From Streptomyces celluloflavus (GTDB lineage Bacteria > Actinomycetota > Actinomycetes > Streptomycetales > Streptomycetaceae), in NCBI GenBank assembly GCA_000720995.1, contig JOEL01000002.1:1-64000 (forward strand): a stretch of DNA of 64,000 nt. The letters run 5' to 3'. The position numbers and the translations under genes are program-made. The notes beneath the pieces are model-generated. The model was given only the letters and a program-made list of their open reading frames with translations. It searched no databases and was not told the DNA's origin. Below are positions 45,107 to 55,023 of the stretch, piece after piece (position 1 is the first letter of the stretch; each line of letters opens with the position of its first letter).

Positions 45107-45149
45107 GGGAGAGGGGAGTGGGGAGAGGGGAGCGGGGGTGGGGAAGGGG
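45107..45149 (+). repeat. G-rich tract with quadruplex potential
   Basis: Seven runs of three to five G on the plus strand, separated by one to four bases (AGA, AGT, AGC), between two minus-strand zinc-finger genes. On the transcribed RNA of those genes the tract is C-rich, so any quadruplex would be in the DNA plus strand. Confidence 0.5.
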
Positions 45150-45217
45150 AACCGGAGACAGCCGTCGGGCCCGGCCGTGCGGTGGCCGGGCCCGACGGGG
45201 AGCGAAACGCCGGTCCG

Positions 45218-45544
45218 TCAGACGGCGCGCTCCTGGCAGCCGACGCAGCAGCGCGCGTACGGCAGGATTTCCAGCCGCTCCACCGGGATCGCCTTGGCGC
45301 ACCCCTGGCAGTCCCCGTAGGTACCGGTCGCCAGCCGGGAGAGCGCGGCCTCGATCTCGGTCAGCACCCGCCGGATCGCGTTCGTCTGCACCGAGAGCAG
45401 CGCGTCGGACCCGGGCGGCGCGCTCTCCTCGATCGCGGTGAGCTGCGCGAGCCGCGAATTGCGCTCATGCGCGAGGCGCTGATGAGCCTCGTGCGCGGCG
45501 AGCCGCTGCGGACGGGATGCGGCGGGGGCGACTTCTGGCGACAT
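45218..45544 (-). CDS. DksA/TraR-type zinc-finger protein 2
   Basis: A 108-residue paralogue of the downstream gene: helical AHEAHQRLAHERNSRLAQL, VLTEIEAALSRLATGTYGDC, then CQGC and CVGC zinc ligands around AIPVERLEILPYARCC. The presence of two such proteins in tandem beside an actin-like protein is unusual. ATG 45542-45544 with AAAGGA upstream at long spacing. 136 bp with the G-rich tract separate it from the next gene, which could be an attenuation or promoter region. Confidence 0.88.
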   Translation of the reverse strand: MSPEVAPAASRPQRLAAHEAHQRLAHERNSRLAQLTAIEESAPPGSDALLSVQTNAIRRVLTEIEAALSRLATGTYGDCQGCAKAIPVERLEILPYARCCVGCQERAV

Positions 45545-45981
45545 GGCGGACGGGTTCCTTTCGGTGCGCCCCGAAGGGCGCCGCGGTGCGGAGAAGGGTG
45601 CATACGACGGCGAACCGACGGGCCGGGCGGGCACATCGGGCCGTGGGGGTGGGCGCGCGGTGGCAGACAGCGCCGGTCCGCGGGCTCGGGCGGGTTGCGC
45701 CGGCGGCGGCCTGGGGCCGGGCGGCGGACGAGGTATCAGCGCTCCATGGCACCCACCATGGCCCGAACCGGATGCAGTGGCCATGGGGTCCAGCACCCAT
45801 TTCGGGGGGCGCCGGGGCTGTAACCGCCCGGCGGTATGGCGTCCGCACCCGATCGACCAGGCCGCCCCGCTGCGGCAGGCTGGACCCGTGGCGAACGGCG
45901 CCACCGCCCGGGAACGGGTGCCGCCGGGCCCCGGCAGGCCGCGCGGGCGGCCGGGGTGGGAGAGTGACCAACGAGGAGGAA
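45545..45981. other. 437-bp divergent intergenic region
   Basis: Between the second zinc-finger gene (minus) and the sensor kinase (plus). I find no gene. CCATGGCC (45756-45763) and GGCCATGG (45779-45786) form an inverted repeat with a 15-base spacer that may be an operator for either direction. Confidence 0.4.
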
Positions 45982-46944
45982 ATGCGCACTGTGTCTTTGT
46001 TCTGGCGGATATTCGGGCTGAACGCCGTGGTGTTCGGCGCGGCCACCGCGCTGCTGCTGTGGGCCCCGATCACCGTCTCCGTCCCGGTCGTCCTGACCGA
46101 GGCCGTCGTCCTGGTCGGCGGGCTCGTCATCATGCTCGTCGCCAATGCCGCGCTGCTGCGCATCGGCCTGGCCCCACTGGACCGGCTCACCCAGCGCATG
46201 ACCACCGTCGATCTGCTGCGGCCCGGCCAGCGGCTGCCGGTCGACGGGCACGGCGGCGTCGCCGAGCTGCTGCGCACCTTCAACGAGATGCTCGACCGGC
46301 TGGAGGCCGAACGCGCCACCAGCAGCGCCCGCGCGCTCTCCGCCCAGGAGGCCGAACGCCGCCGGATCGCCCAGGAACTCCACGACGAGGTGGGCCAGAG
46401 CATGACCGCGGTACTGCTCGAACTGAAACGGGCCGCCGACCGGGCGCCGGAGGCGCTGCGTACGGACCTCCAGCACGCCCAGGAGACCACCCGGGAGAGC
46501 CTGGACGAGGTCCGCCGGATCGCCCGCCGGCTGCGCCCCGGCGTCCTGGACGATCTCGGCCTGGTCAGCGCCCTGACCGCGCTCACCACCGACTACGGCA
46601 CGCACACGGGGCTGTCCGTGTACCGCCGTTTCGACCCCGACCTGCCCCCGCTGGAACCGGCGGCGGAACTGGTGCTCTACCGCGTCGCCCAGGAGAGCCT
46701 GACCAACGCCGCCCGGCACGCCGACGCCCGGCGCATCGACCTGACCCTGCGGCACACCGCCGCCGCCGTGGTGCTGGACGTCACCGACGACGGCAGCGGG
46801 ATGGGCCGTGCCAGTGAGGGCGCCGGTATCCGCGGGATGCGCGAGCGCGCGCTGCTCATCGACGCGGACCTGGACATCGGCCCCGGCCCGGCCGGCGGTG
46901 CCCGCGTACGCCTGACCGTGCCTCTTCCCCGGGATGCCGCATGA
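45982..46944 (+). CDS. Sensor histidine kinase with HAMP domain
   Basis: A 320-residue kinase: two N-terminal membrane helices (FGAATALLLWAPITVSVPVV and AVVLVGGLVIMLVANAALL) with almost no external loop, a HAMP-like linker (LDRLTQRMTTVDLLRPGQRL), then the dimerisation box RRRIAQELHDEVGQSMTAVL and HATPase motifs (AQESLTNAARHAD, IRGMRERALL). The short loop suggests sensing inside the membrane or through a partner. The start could be ATG 45982 (GAGGAGGA close upstream), GTG 45964 or GTG 45991. Its regulator gene follows with an ATGA overlap. Confidence 0.9.
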   Translation: MRTVSLFWRIFGLNAVVFGAATALLLWAPITVSVPVVLTEAVVLVGGLVIMLVANAALLRIGLAPLDRLTQRMTTVDLLRPGQRLPVDGHGGVAELLRTFNEMLDRLEAERATSSARALSAQEAERRRIAQELHDEVGQSMTAVLLELKRAADRAPEALRTDLQHAQETTRESLDEVRRIARRLRPGVLDDLGLVSALTALTTDYGTHTGLSVYRRFDPDLPPLEPAAELVLYRVAQESLTNAARHADARRIDLTLRHTAAAVVLDVTDDGSGMGRASEGAGIRGMRERALLIDADLDIGPGPAGGARVRLTVPLPRDAA

Positions 46945-47744
46945 CGACACCGCCCATGAACCCGACGCCCGTGAACCCGCCGCGTACGCACCCCCCGGAG
47001 GGGCCGGCGCCCCACACGGCCGGCTCCGCCGCGAGCGCGCCGCACCCGAGCACGCCGCAGCCGGCGGGAGCGCCTCCCGAGGGGCCGCAGAAGTTCCACC
47101 CGACCCGGATCCTGCTCGCCGACGACCACGCGCTGGTCCGGCGCGGCGTCCGGCTGATCCTGGACGGCGAACCCGACCTCCAGGTCGTCGCCGAGGCCGG
47201 GGACGGCGCCGAGGCGCTCGCCCTGGCCCGCACCAGCAGCCCGGACCTGGCCATTCTGGACGTGGCGATGCCCCGAATGACCGGCCTCCAGGCGGCCCGC
47301 GAACTCTCCGCGCTCCATCCGGGGCTGCGCATCCTGATGCTGACGATGTACGACAACGAGCAGTACTTCTTCGAGGCGCTGAAGGCGGGCGCCTCCGGTT
47401 ATGTGCTGAAGTCGGTCGCCGACCGGGATCTGGTCGAGGCGTGCCGCTCCGCGATGCGCGGCGAACCCTTCCTCTACCCGGGCGCGGTCACCGCGCTGAT
47501 CCGCAACTACCTCGACCGGGTGCGGCACGGCGAGGACGTGCCGGAGAAGGTGCTCACCGCGCGCGAGGAGGAGGTCCTCAAGCTGATCGCCGAGGGCCAC
47601 TCGTCCAAGGAGATCGCGGAAACGCTGGTCATCAGCGTCAAGACGGTCGAACGCCACCGCGCGAACATGCTGCACAAGCTCGGCATGCGGGACCGGCTGG
47701 AACTCACCCGCTACGCGATCCGGGTCGGGCTGATCGAGCCGTAG
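46941..47744 (+). CDS. NarL-family response regulator
   Basis: A 267-residue regulator, longer than usual because of about 50 Pro/Ala-rich residues at the N-terminus. The receiver follows (RILLADDHALVRRGVRLILD, phospho-acceptor in LDVAMPRMTG, Lys in GYVLKSV), then a LuxR HTH (LTAREEEVLKLIAEGHSSKE; TVERHRANMLHKLGMRDR). The long tail may be real since it is coupled to the kinase stop (ATGA), though internal starts cannot be excluded. Confidence 0.92.
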   Translation: MTTPPMNPTPVNPPRTHPPEGPAPHTAGSAASAPHPSTPQPAGAPPEGPQKFHPTRILLADDHALVRRGVRLILDGEPDLQVVAEAGDGAEALALARTSSPDLAILDVAMPRMTGLQAARELSALHPGLRILMLTMYDNEQYFFEALKAGASGYVLKSVADRDLVEACRSAMRGEPFLYPGAVTALIRNYLDRVRHGEDVPEKVLTAREEEVLKLIAEGHSSKEIAETLVISVKTVERHRANMLHKLGMRDRLELTRYAIRVGLIEP

Positions 47745-47843
47745 GGGCGGCGCGGGCGGGCGTACCGGCGGGGCGGGGAGCGCAGGGGGCACCAGGGAGA
47801 ACCTGGGAAGACCAGGGGAAACGCGATGGGGGAGGGAAGGGCC

Positions 47844-48389
47844 ATGGCCGCCAGGACCATGCGCCGACGGCCCCCTGCCCCGCGCCGGCCGGCCCCGCGC
47901 CGGGCGACCGCGCTCCGCCCGCACCCGCACCGCTCCGCCGCGCTCCGCCCGGCCCAGGCGCTGCGTGTCCTCTTCGCCGTCGCCTTCCTCCTCCTCGGCG
48001 GTCTGCTCCCACCCGCCGCCACGGCCGCTACCGCAGCCACCGCCACCACCGTCACGGCGGCCGCCCCGGCCGCGGCCGCCGCCCCCGCCACGGCGTCCGA
48101 CGCCGGCCCGCCTCACGCCTCCGCGCCGCCTCCGGCCACCCGTCCGTACGCCCGCCCATGTGCCCACCCGAACGCCCACCCCTGGGCCGCCGCCCCGCGC
48201 CTGGCCGCCCGTGCGGCCGGTGACCACCCGCATCCGGTCCATCCTCCGGTGCCCGGTGTGCTCCCGTCGCACGGCTGCGGGCCCCGGCTGCGGGCGGGTC
48301 TCCCGACGCCGCAGCTCCGGGCCACCGCCGACCGTCTCCGGTACGCCGGGCGGTGCCTGGACCGCGCCCCGCCCCGCCGCCACAGGTAA
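47844..48389 (+). CDS. Putative secreted Pro/Ala-rich protein
   Basis: About 181 residues. A strongly basic N-terminus (RRRPPAPRRPAPRR) leads to LFAVAFLLLGGLLPPAATAA, a probable signal peptide with a cleavage site near ATA; the mature part is low-complexity Ala/Pro/His with four Cys and no known domain. ATG 47844 is preceded by GGGAAGGG; ATG 47826 is an alternative. Codon bias at third positions is kept, which supports a gene, but it could be a non-conserved reading. Confidence 0.5.
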   Translation: MAARTMRRRPPAPRRPAPRRATALRPHPHRSAALRPAQALRVLFAVAFLLLGGLLPPAATAATAATATTVTAAAPAAAAAPATASDAGPPHASAPPPATRPYARPCAHPNAHPWAAAPRLAARAAGDHPHPVHPPVPGVLPSHGCGPRLRAGLPTPQLRATADRLRYAGRCLDRAPPRRHR

Positions 48390-48461
48390 CCGACGCCACC
48401 CGTCGTTCTTTCCCGCCGCGTCCGGCGACTCCCGGCCGCGGTGTGCCTGTTGGAGGCATTG

Positions 48462-50873
48462 ATGACCCGCGCCACAAGGGTGCGGGCGCTGCTCGCGCTC
48501 GCCGTTCTCGCCCTGTCCGTCTATCTCGCCGTGACCCAGCCCGTGCGGCTCGGTCTCGATCTGCGCGGCGGTACGCAGATCGTCCTGGAGACCCGTGATT
48601 CCCCCACCGCCAAGGCCGACCGGGACGCCACCGACCGCACGTTGGAGGTCCTGCGCCGCCGTGTCGACGCCCTCGGCGTCTCCGAACCGAACATCGCCCG
48701 CTCCGGGGAACGGCGGATCGTCGTCGAGCTCCCCGGCGTCCAGGACCCGAAAGAAGCCGCCCAGGTCCTCGGCCGTACCGCCCAGCTGACGGTCCACCCC
48801 GTCCTCGGCGCCGCACCGGCCCCACAGCAGGACACCGAGGACCGGGAGAAGCCCCAGGGCGACGGGAAGCAGGCCCCCGAGGCCCCCGGCAAGTCCGCGG
48901 ACCCCACGTCCCACAAGACCCTCCCGGACGCGTCCGGCACGCCGCTCCGCCTCGGGCCGCCCGCGCTGACCGGCGCCGAGGTCGACAGGGCCGAGGCGCA
49001 GTTCGACGCCGAGTCCGGCACCGGCTGGTTCGTCGGTCTCGATCTGCGGGGCCCGGGGGAGCGGTCCTGGGCCGAGCTGACCGGCAAGGCGGCCTGCGCC
49101 CCGTCCGGTGATCATGCCCGCCGCGCAGCCATCGTCCTGGACGAGAAGATCATCTCCGCGCCGCAGGTCGACACCTCGGTCGCCTGCGGCACCGGCATCA
49201 CCGGCGGCTCCACCCGGATCACCGGCGGCTTCGGCCAGGAGGAGGCGCGCGAGCTGGCGCTGCTGGTGAACGGCGGTGCGCTGCCCGTCCCGGTCGAGCT
49301 GGTCGAACAGCGGACGGTCGGCCCGACGCTGGGCGCCGCGGCCATCGCCTCCAGCGCCCAGGCCGCGGCCATCGGCATCGCGCTGACCGCCGTCTTCATC
49401 ACCGTCGTCTACCGCCTCCTGGGCGCCCTCGCCGCCCTCGCGCTGGCCTGCTACGCGCTCATCTCGTACGCGGCCCTGCTGGCCCTCGGCGCCACCCTCA
49501 CCCTCCCCGGCCTGGCCGGTTTCGTCCTCGCCATCGGTATGGCGGTGGACGCCAATGTGCTGGTCTTCGAACGCGCCCGGGAGGAGTACGCGGCGGGCGG
49601 CGCCCGCCGTGGCGGAACCGGCCGGCCCAGAAGCCTGCGGACCGCGCTGACCGCCGGCTTCCGCAACGCCTTCAGCGCCATCGCCGACTCCAACGTCACC
49701 ACCCTGCTCGCCGCCGGGCTGCTGTTCTTCTTCGCCTCCGGGCCGGTCCGCGGCTTCGGCGTCACGCTCTCCATCGGCGTGCTCGCCTCCATGGTCAGCG
49801 CCCTGGTCATCACCCGGGTACTGGCCGAATTCGCCGTCTCCCGGCGGTCCGTGGAGCGCCGCCCGCGCCTGACCGGACTCGCCGACGAGGGGCGCGTACG
49901 CACCTGGCTCACCCGCCGCGACCCCGATCTGATGCGGCACCGGCGCCGCTGGCTGGCCCTGTCCGCCGTCGTGCTGGCCGTCGCCGCCTCCGGCATCGCC
50001 GTCCGCGGTCTCGACTTCGGCGTGGAGTTCACCGGCGGCCGGCTGATCGAGTACTCCACCACCGCACCGGTGGACGCCGACCGGGCCCGTACGGCGCTGG
50101 GCGACGCCGGCTTCCCGCGGGCGGTGGTCAACACCTCGGGCGACGGCGAGCTGACCGTACGCACCGAGGAACTCTCGGCCGCCGAGGAGACCCGGGTGGG
50201 CGAGGTGGTCGGGAAGCTGGGCGGCGGCGCGGAGAAGGTGCGCGACGAGCTGATCGGGCCCAGCCTCGGCGACGAACTGCGGCGCAACGCGCTGATCGCG
50301 CTCGGGGTGGCGCTCCTCGCGCAGATGGCGTATCTGGCCGCCCGTTTCCGGTGGACCTTCGGCGTCGCCGCGGTCGCCGGTATGGCGCACGACGTACTGA
50401 TCCTCGTCGGGGTCTTCGCCTGGCTCGGCAAACCGGTCGACGGGGTGTTCCTCGCCGCCCTGCTGACCGTCATCGGCTACTCCGTCAACGACTCCGTCGT
50501 GGTCTTCGACCGGGTCCGCGAGCTGTGGGCGGCGGCCCGCCGTACGCCGTTCGAGCGCATCGCCAACACCGCGCTGCTGCAGACCGTGCCGCGCACCGTC
50601 AACACCGGGATCGGCGCGGTCTTCATCCTGGCGGCGCTCGCCGCGCTGGGCGGCGACTCGCTGACCGACTTCGCGCTGGCGCTGCTCCTGGGCATCGGCG
50701 TCGGCACCTGCTCCTCGATGTTCACCGCGACGCCGCTGGCCATCGAGCTGGAGGCGCGCAGCAGCGCCCCGCCGCCGCGGCCCGTCGCCCGGCGCTCCGG
50801 CGGCCGTCCGGCGGCTCGTGGCGGGCGGCGCCGGGGGAGCCGGGAGCCCGGCGACAACGGCGCCCGGGTCTGA
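48462..50873 (+). CDS. secDF: Fused SecD-SecF protein translocase subunit
   Basis: An 803-residue fusion with 12 expected membrane helices. SecD part: GLDLRGGTQIVLETRD, the P1 periplasmic region with RRVDALGVSEPNI, and GFVLAIGMAVDANVLVFERA. SecF part: GVEFTGGRLIEYS and GYSVNDSVVVFDRVRELW. SecDF uses the proton gradient to help export. In Streptomyces the housekeeping secD and secF are separate genes, so this is probably a second, accessory copy. ATG 48462 has GGAGG 6 bases upstream; GTG 48441 is less likely. Ends before a bidirectional terminator. Confidence 0.95.
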   Translation: MTRATRVRALLALAVLALSVYLAVTQPVRLGLDLRGGTQIVLETRDSPTAKADRDATDRTLEVLRRRVDALGVSEPNIARSGERRIVVELPGVQDPKEAAQVLGRTAQLTVHPVLGAAPAPQQDTEDREKPQGDGKQAPEAPGKSADPTSHKTLPDASGTPLRLGPPALTGAEVDRAEAQFDAESGTGWFVGLDLRGPGERSWAELTGKAACAPSGDHARRAAIVLDEKIISAPQVDTSVACGTGITGGSTRITGGFGQEEARELALLVNGGALPVPVELVEQRTVGPTLGAAAIASSAQAAAIGIALTAVFITVVYRLLGALAALALACYALISYAALLALGATLTLPGLAGFVLAIGMAVDANVLVFERAREEYAAGGARRGGTGRPRSLRTALTAGFRNAFSAIADSNVTTLLAAGLLFFFASGPVRGFGVTLSIGVLASMVSALVITRVLAEFAVSRRSVERRPRLTGLADEGRVRTWLTRRDPDLMRHRRRWLALSAVVLAVAASGIAVRGLDFGVEFTGGRLIEYSTTAPVDADRARTALGDAGFPRAVVNTSGDGELTVRTEELSAAEETRVGEVVGKLGGGAEKVRDELIGPSLGDELRRNALIALGVALLAQMAYLAARFRWTFGVAAVAGMAHDVLILVGVFAWLGKPVDGVFLAALLTVIGYSVNDSVVVFDRVRELWAAARRTPFERIANTALLQTVPRTVNTGIGAVFILAALAALGGDSLTDFALALLLGIGVGTCSSMFTATPLAIELEARSSAPPPRPVARRSGGRPAARGGRRRGSREPGDNGARV

Positions 50874-50891
50874 CCCGCCGCAAGACAGCGA

Positions 50892-50935
50892 AAAGCCCGC
50901 TGACCGGGAGATTTCTCTCCCGGTCAGCGGGCTTT
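50892..50935. terminator. Very strong bidirectional terminator
   Basis: A perfect 19-bp stem (50892-50910 with 50917-50935), 6-base loop ATTTCT, flanked by AAA/TTT. It ends both secDF (plus) and the tRNA (minus), whose 3' end is 10 bp away. Confidence 0.95.
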
Positions 50936-50944
50936 CGTGCACCG

Positions 50945-51018
<74 letters not shown>

Positions 51019-51073
51019 GTGCCCGTACCGGCCGGAAAGTTCGCCGGAAGCGCTTCCGTGCTTCGATGAGGGG

Positions 51074-51451
51074 ATGGGTGAAATATCCAAGAATGACGGG
51101 GTTCGGGTGCGCCGGGTGTACGACCCGCCGGAGCCCGCCGACGGCGCCCGGGTCCTGGTCGACCGGCTCTGGCCGCGCGGGCTGGCCAAGGCCGACGCGC
51201 GCCTCACCGCCTGGTGCAAGGACGCGGCCCCGTCGACGGAGCTGCGCCGCTGGTACGCCCACCGCCCCGAGCGCTTCGCGGAGTTCGCCGAGCGCTACCG
51301 CGCCGAGCTGGACCGGGACGCGGCGCAGCCCGTCCTGGGGCAGCTGCGCGACCTGGCGGCGAGCGGCCCGCTGACGCTGCTGACGGCGACCAAGGATGTG
51401 GCGTACAGCCATGTCCCCGTCCTGCTGGGTGTCCTGCGCGAGATGTCCTGA
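51074..51451 (+). CDS. DUF488 family protein
   Basis: A 125-residue DUF488 protein: RVYDPPEPADGARVLVDRLW, PRGLAKADARLTAWCKDAAP and the end TLLTATKDVAYSHVPVLLGV. The conserved R-L-W-P-R-G motif is intact. No biochemical function is established. ATG 51074 follows GAGGGG; the coding frame continues upstream only through shadow sequence. Its stop is 141 bp before argG, and the argG promoter lies between. Confidence 0.9.
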   Translation: MGEISKNDGVRVRRVYDPPEPADGARVLVDRLWPRGLAKADARLTAWCKDAAPSTELRRWYAHRPERFAEFAERYRAELDRDAAQPVLGQLRDLAASGPLTLLTATKDVAYSHVPVLLGVLREMS

Positions 51452-51527
51452 GCCCCGGGCGTCTTGAGTGCCCGGTGCCCCGAATGGCGCTGGCGACGCG
51501 CCGCTGACCTGCGCTTTCGTCAAGGCG

Positions 51528-51586
51528 TTGACGAATCATACGGTGGGCTGCATACTTATACCCATCAGCGTATGCACCGTAAGGAG
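51528..51586 (+). promoter_or_regulatory. argG promoter, ARG-box-like inverted repeat and ribosome-binding site
   Basis: TTGACG (51528-51533), 17 bases, CATACT (51551-51556). The inverted repeat TGCATAC (51549-51555) / GTATGCA (51570-51576) covers the -10 and start region, where bound ArgR would block transcription. AAGGAG at 51581-51586 serves GTG 51593. Confidence 0.75.
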
Positions 51587-51592
51587 AAACCC

Positions 51593-52786
51593 GTGACCGA
51601 GCGCGTCGTACTCGCCTACTCGGGCGGCCTGGACACCTCTGTCTGTATCGGCTGGATTGCCGAGGAGACGGGCGCCGAGGTCATCGCCGTTGCCGTGGAT
51701 GTCGGCCAGGGCGGCGAGGACCTGGATGTCATCCGCAAGCGCGCGCTCGCCTGCGGCGCCGTCGAGGCGGAGGTCGCGGACGCCAAGGACGAGTTCGCCG
51801 ACGAGTACTGCCTCCCGGCGATCAAGGCCAACGCCCTTTACATGGACCGCTATCCGCTGGTCTCCGCGCTCTCGCGGCCGACCATCGTCAAGCACCTGGT
51901 GGCCGCCGCCAAGAAGCACGGCGCCACCACCGTCGCCCACGGCTGCACCGGCAAGGGCAACGACCAGGTCCGCTTCGAGGCCGGTATCTCCTCCCTGGCC
52001 CCCGACCTGAAGTGCATCGCCCCGGTCCGGGACTACGCGATGACCCGCGACAAGGCCATCGCCTTCTGCGAGGCGAAGAACCTCCCGATCGCGACCACCA
52101 AGAAGTCGCCGTACTCCATCGACCAGAACGTCTTCGGGCGGGCCGTGGAGACCGGCTTCCTGGAGGACATCTGGAACGCCCCGATCGAGGACGTGTACGA
52201 GTACACGGAGAACCCGGCCGCCGTGCGGGAGGCCGACGAGGTCGTCATCTCCTTCAAGGAGGGCGTCCCGGTCGCCATCGACGGCAAGCCCGTCACCGTG
52301 CTCCAGGCCATCCAGCAGCTCAACGAGCGGGCCGGCGGCCAGGGCGTCGGCCGGATCGACATGGTCGAGGACCGGCTCGTCGGCATCAAGTCCCGTGAGG
52401 TGTACGAGGCGCCCGGCGCGATCGCGCTGATCACCGCCCACCAGGAGCTGGAGAACGTCACCGTCGAGCGCGAACTGGCCCGCTACAAGCGGCAGGTGGA
52501 GCAGCGCTGGGGCGAGCTGGTCTACGACGGCCTGTGGTTCTCGCCGCTCAAGCGGGCCCTGGACGGCTTCATCAACGAGGCCAACCAGCACGTCACCGGC
52601 GACATCCGGATGACCCTGCACGGCGGCCGGGCGGTCGTCACCGGCCGGAAGTCCGACGAGTCGCTCTACGACTTCAGCCTGGCGACGTACGACACCGGCG
52701 ACACCTTCGACCAGTCGATGTCCAAGGGCTTCATCGAGCTCTTCGGCCTGTCGAGCAAGATCGCGGCCAAGCGCGACCTGGGCTGA
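51593..52786 (+). CDS. argG: Argininosuccinate synthase
   Basis: A 397-residue ArgG, which joins citrulline and aspartate with ATP. Seen: [20 protein letters not shown] (PP-loop), [47 protein letters not shown] and [20 protein letters not shown], all family signatures, full length. The GTG start is set by AAGGAG. It lies directly before argH. In S. coelicolor argG is, to my knowledge, far from argH, so this adjacency differs from the model strain. Confidence 0.97.
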   Translation: MTERVVLAYSGGLDTSVCIGWIAEETGAEVIAVAVDVGQGGEDLDVIRKRALACGAVEAEVADAKDEFADEYCLPAIKANALYMDRYPLVSALSRPTIVKHLVAAAKKHGATTVAHGCTGKGNDQVRFEAGISSLAPDLKCIAPVRDYAMTRDKAIAFCEAKNLPIATTKKSPYSIDQNVFGRAVETGFLEDIWNAPIEDVYEYTENPAAVREADEVVISFKEGVPVAIDGKPVTVLQAIQQLNERAGGQGVGRIDMVEDRLVGIKSREVYEAPGAIALITAHQELENVTVERELARYKRQVEQRWGELVYDGLWFSPLKRALDGFINEANQHVTGDIRMTLHGGRAVVTGRKSDESLYDFSLATYDTGDTFDQSMSKGFIELFGLSSKIAAKRDLG

Positions 52787-52813
52787 GCCCGGTCCACCGG
52801 CCACGCGTACCCA

Positions 52814-52846
52814 GCCGCCTCCCCGCCCTCGGCGCGGGGAGGCGGC
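52814..52846. terminator. Hairpin between argG and argH
   Basis: A perfect 13-bp GC-rich stem (52814-52826 with 52834-52846) and 7-base loop in the 88-bp spacer. Without a U-tract it may be a partial terminator or an RNA-stability element that lowers argH relative to argG. Confidence 0.6.
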
Positions 52847-52865
52847 GGCACATCCACAGTCTTGA

Positions 52866-54317
<1,452 letters not shown>

Positions 54318-54330
54318 CCGCGGAGTGCGC

Positions 54331-54369
54331 GACGGCGGCCCTCACCCGAGTGGTGGGGGCCGCCGTCGT
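54331..54369. terminator. argH terminator
   Basis: A 12-bp perfect stem (54331-54342 with 54358-54369) that can be extended inward by CACC/GGTG, 14 bp after the argH stop. Confidence 0.8.
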
Positions 54370-54432
54370 CCGGGCGGCGGGGCCGCCGTCGGCCGCGGGG
54401 GAGGGGCCGCGGAGCACGGCCCCTCGGATATC

Positions 54433-54471
54433 GATGAGACATCTGTGTCTCATCCGGCTAATCTGCGTCTC
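54433..54471 (+). promoter_or_regulatory. TetR operator and leaderless promoter
   Basis: A 22-bp perfect palindrome GATGAGACA-TCTG-TGTCTCATC (54433-54454) directly upstream of TAATCT (54459-54464), which is followed by 7 bases and ATG 54472. The regulator should bind here and shut its own operon; a further half-site TCTCAT reaches the start codon. Confidence 0.85.
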
Positions 54472-55023
54472 ATGGCTGTGGATCGTGAACAAGTACTGAA
54501 AGAAGCCGCCGCGCTGCTCACCCGCCGGGCGACGACGTCGATGGACGAGATCGCCCGCGCCGCCGGTATCAGCCGGGCCACCCTGCACCGGCACTTCGCG
54601 GGGCGGGACGCCCTGATAAGGGCGCTGGAGGAACGCGGGATCGAGCAACTGGCGCAGGCGATGGACGCGGCCCGCCTGGAGGACGGGGACGCCGCCACCG
54701 CGCTGCGCCGGCTGGTCACCGAGGCCGAGCCGGTCGCCGGCATGCTGGCGTTCCTCTTCACCGAGAACCAGCTCTTCGAGGGCGAGGCGGTCAACGCCGG
54801 CTGGGCCCGGCTGGACGGCAGGATCAACGCGCTCTTCCGCCGCGGCCAGGAAGAGGGCGACTTCCGGATCGATCTCAGCGCAGCCTGGCTCACCGAGGCG
54901 CTCTACGGGCTCATCGGCGCCGGATCCTGGGCCGTGCACGAGGGCCGGGTCGCCCGCAACGACCTCAACCACTCCATCGTCGAGCTGCTGCTCGGGGGCA
55001 TCCGGCGGAGCATGGAGAAATGA
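54472..55023 (+). CDS. TetR-family transcriptional regulator
   Basis: A 183-residue TetR. The HTH lies at about residues 20-45 (TSMDEIARAAGISRATLHRH, then FAGRDALIRAL). The C-terminal ligand-binding region (LVTEAEPVAGMLAFLFTENQ; WLTEALYGLIGAGSWAVHEG) is of unknown specificity. Transcription starts at or close to the ATG (leaderless), right after a perfect palindromic operator, so it is probably self-repressing. The MFS pump gene overlaps its stop (ATGA), hence a regulator/efflux operon induced by the pump substrate. Confidence 0.93.
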   Translation: MAVDREQVLKEAAALLTRRATTSMDEIARAAGISRATLHRHFAGRDALIRALEERGIEQLAQAMDAARLEDGDAATALRRLVTEAEPVAGMLAFLFTENQLFEGEAVNAGWARLDGRINALFRRGQEEGDFRIDLSAAWLTEALYGLIGAGSWAVHEGRVARNDLNHSIVELLLGGIRRSMEK

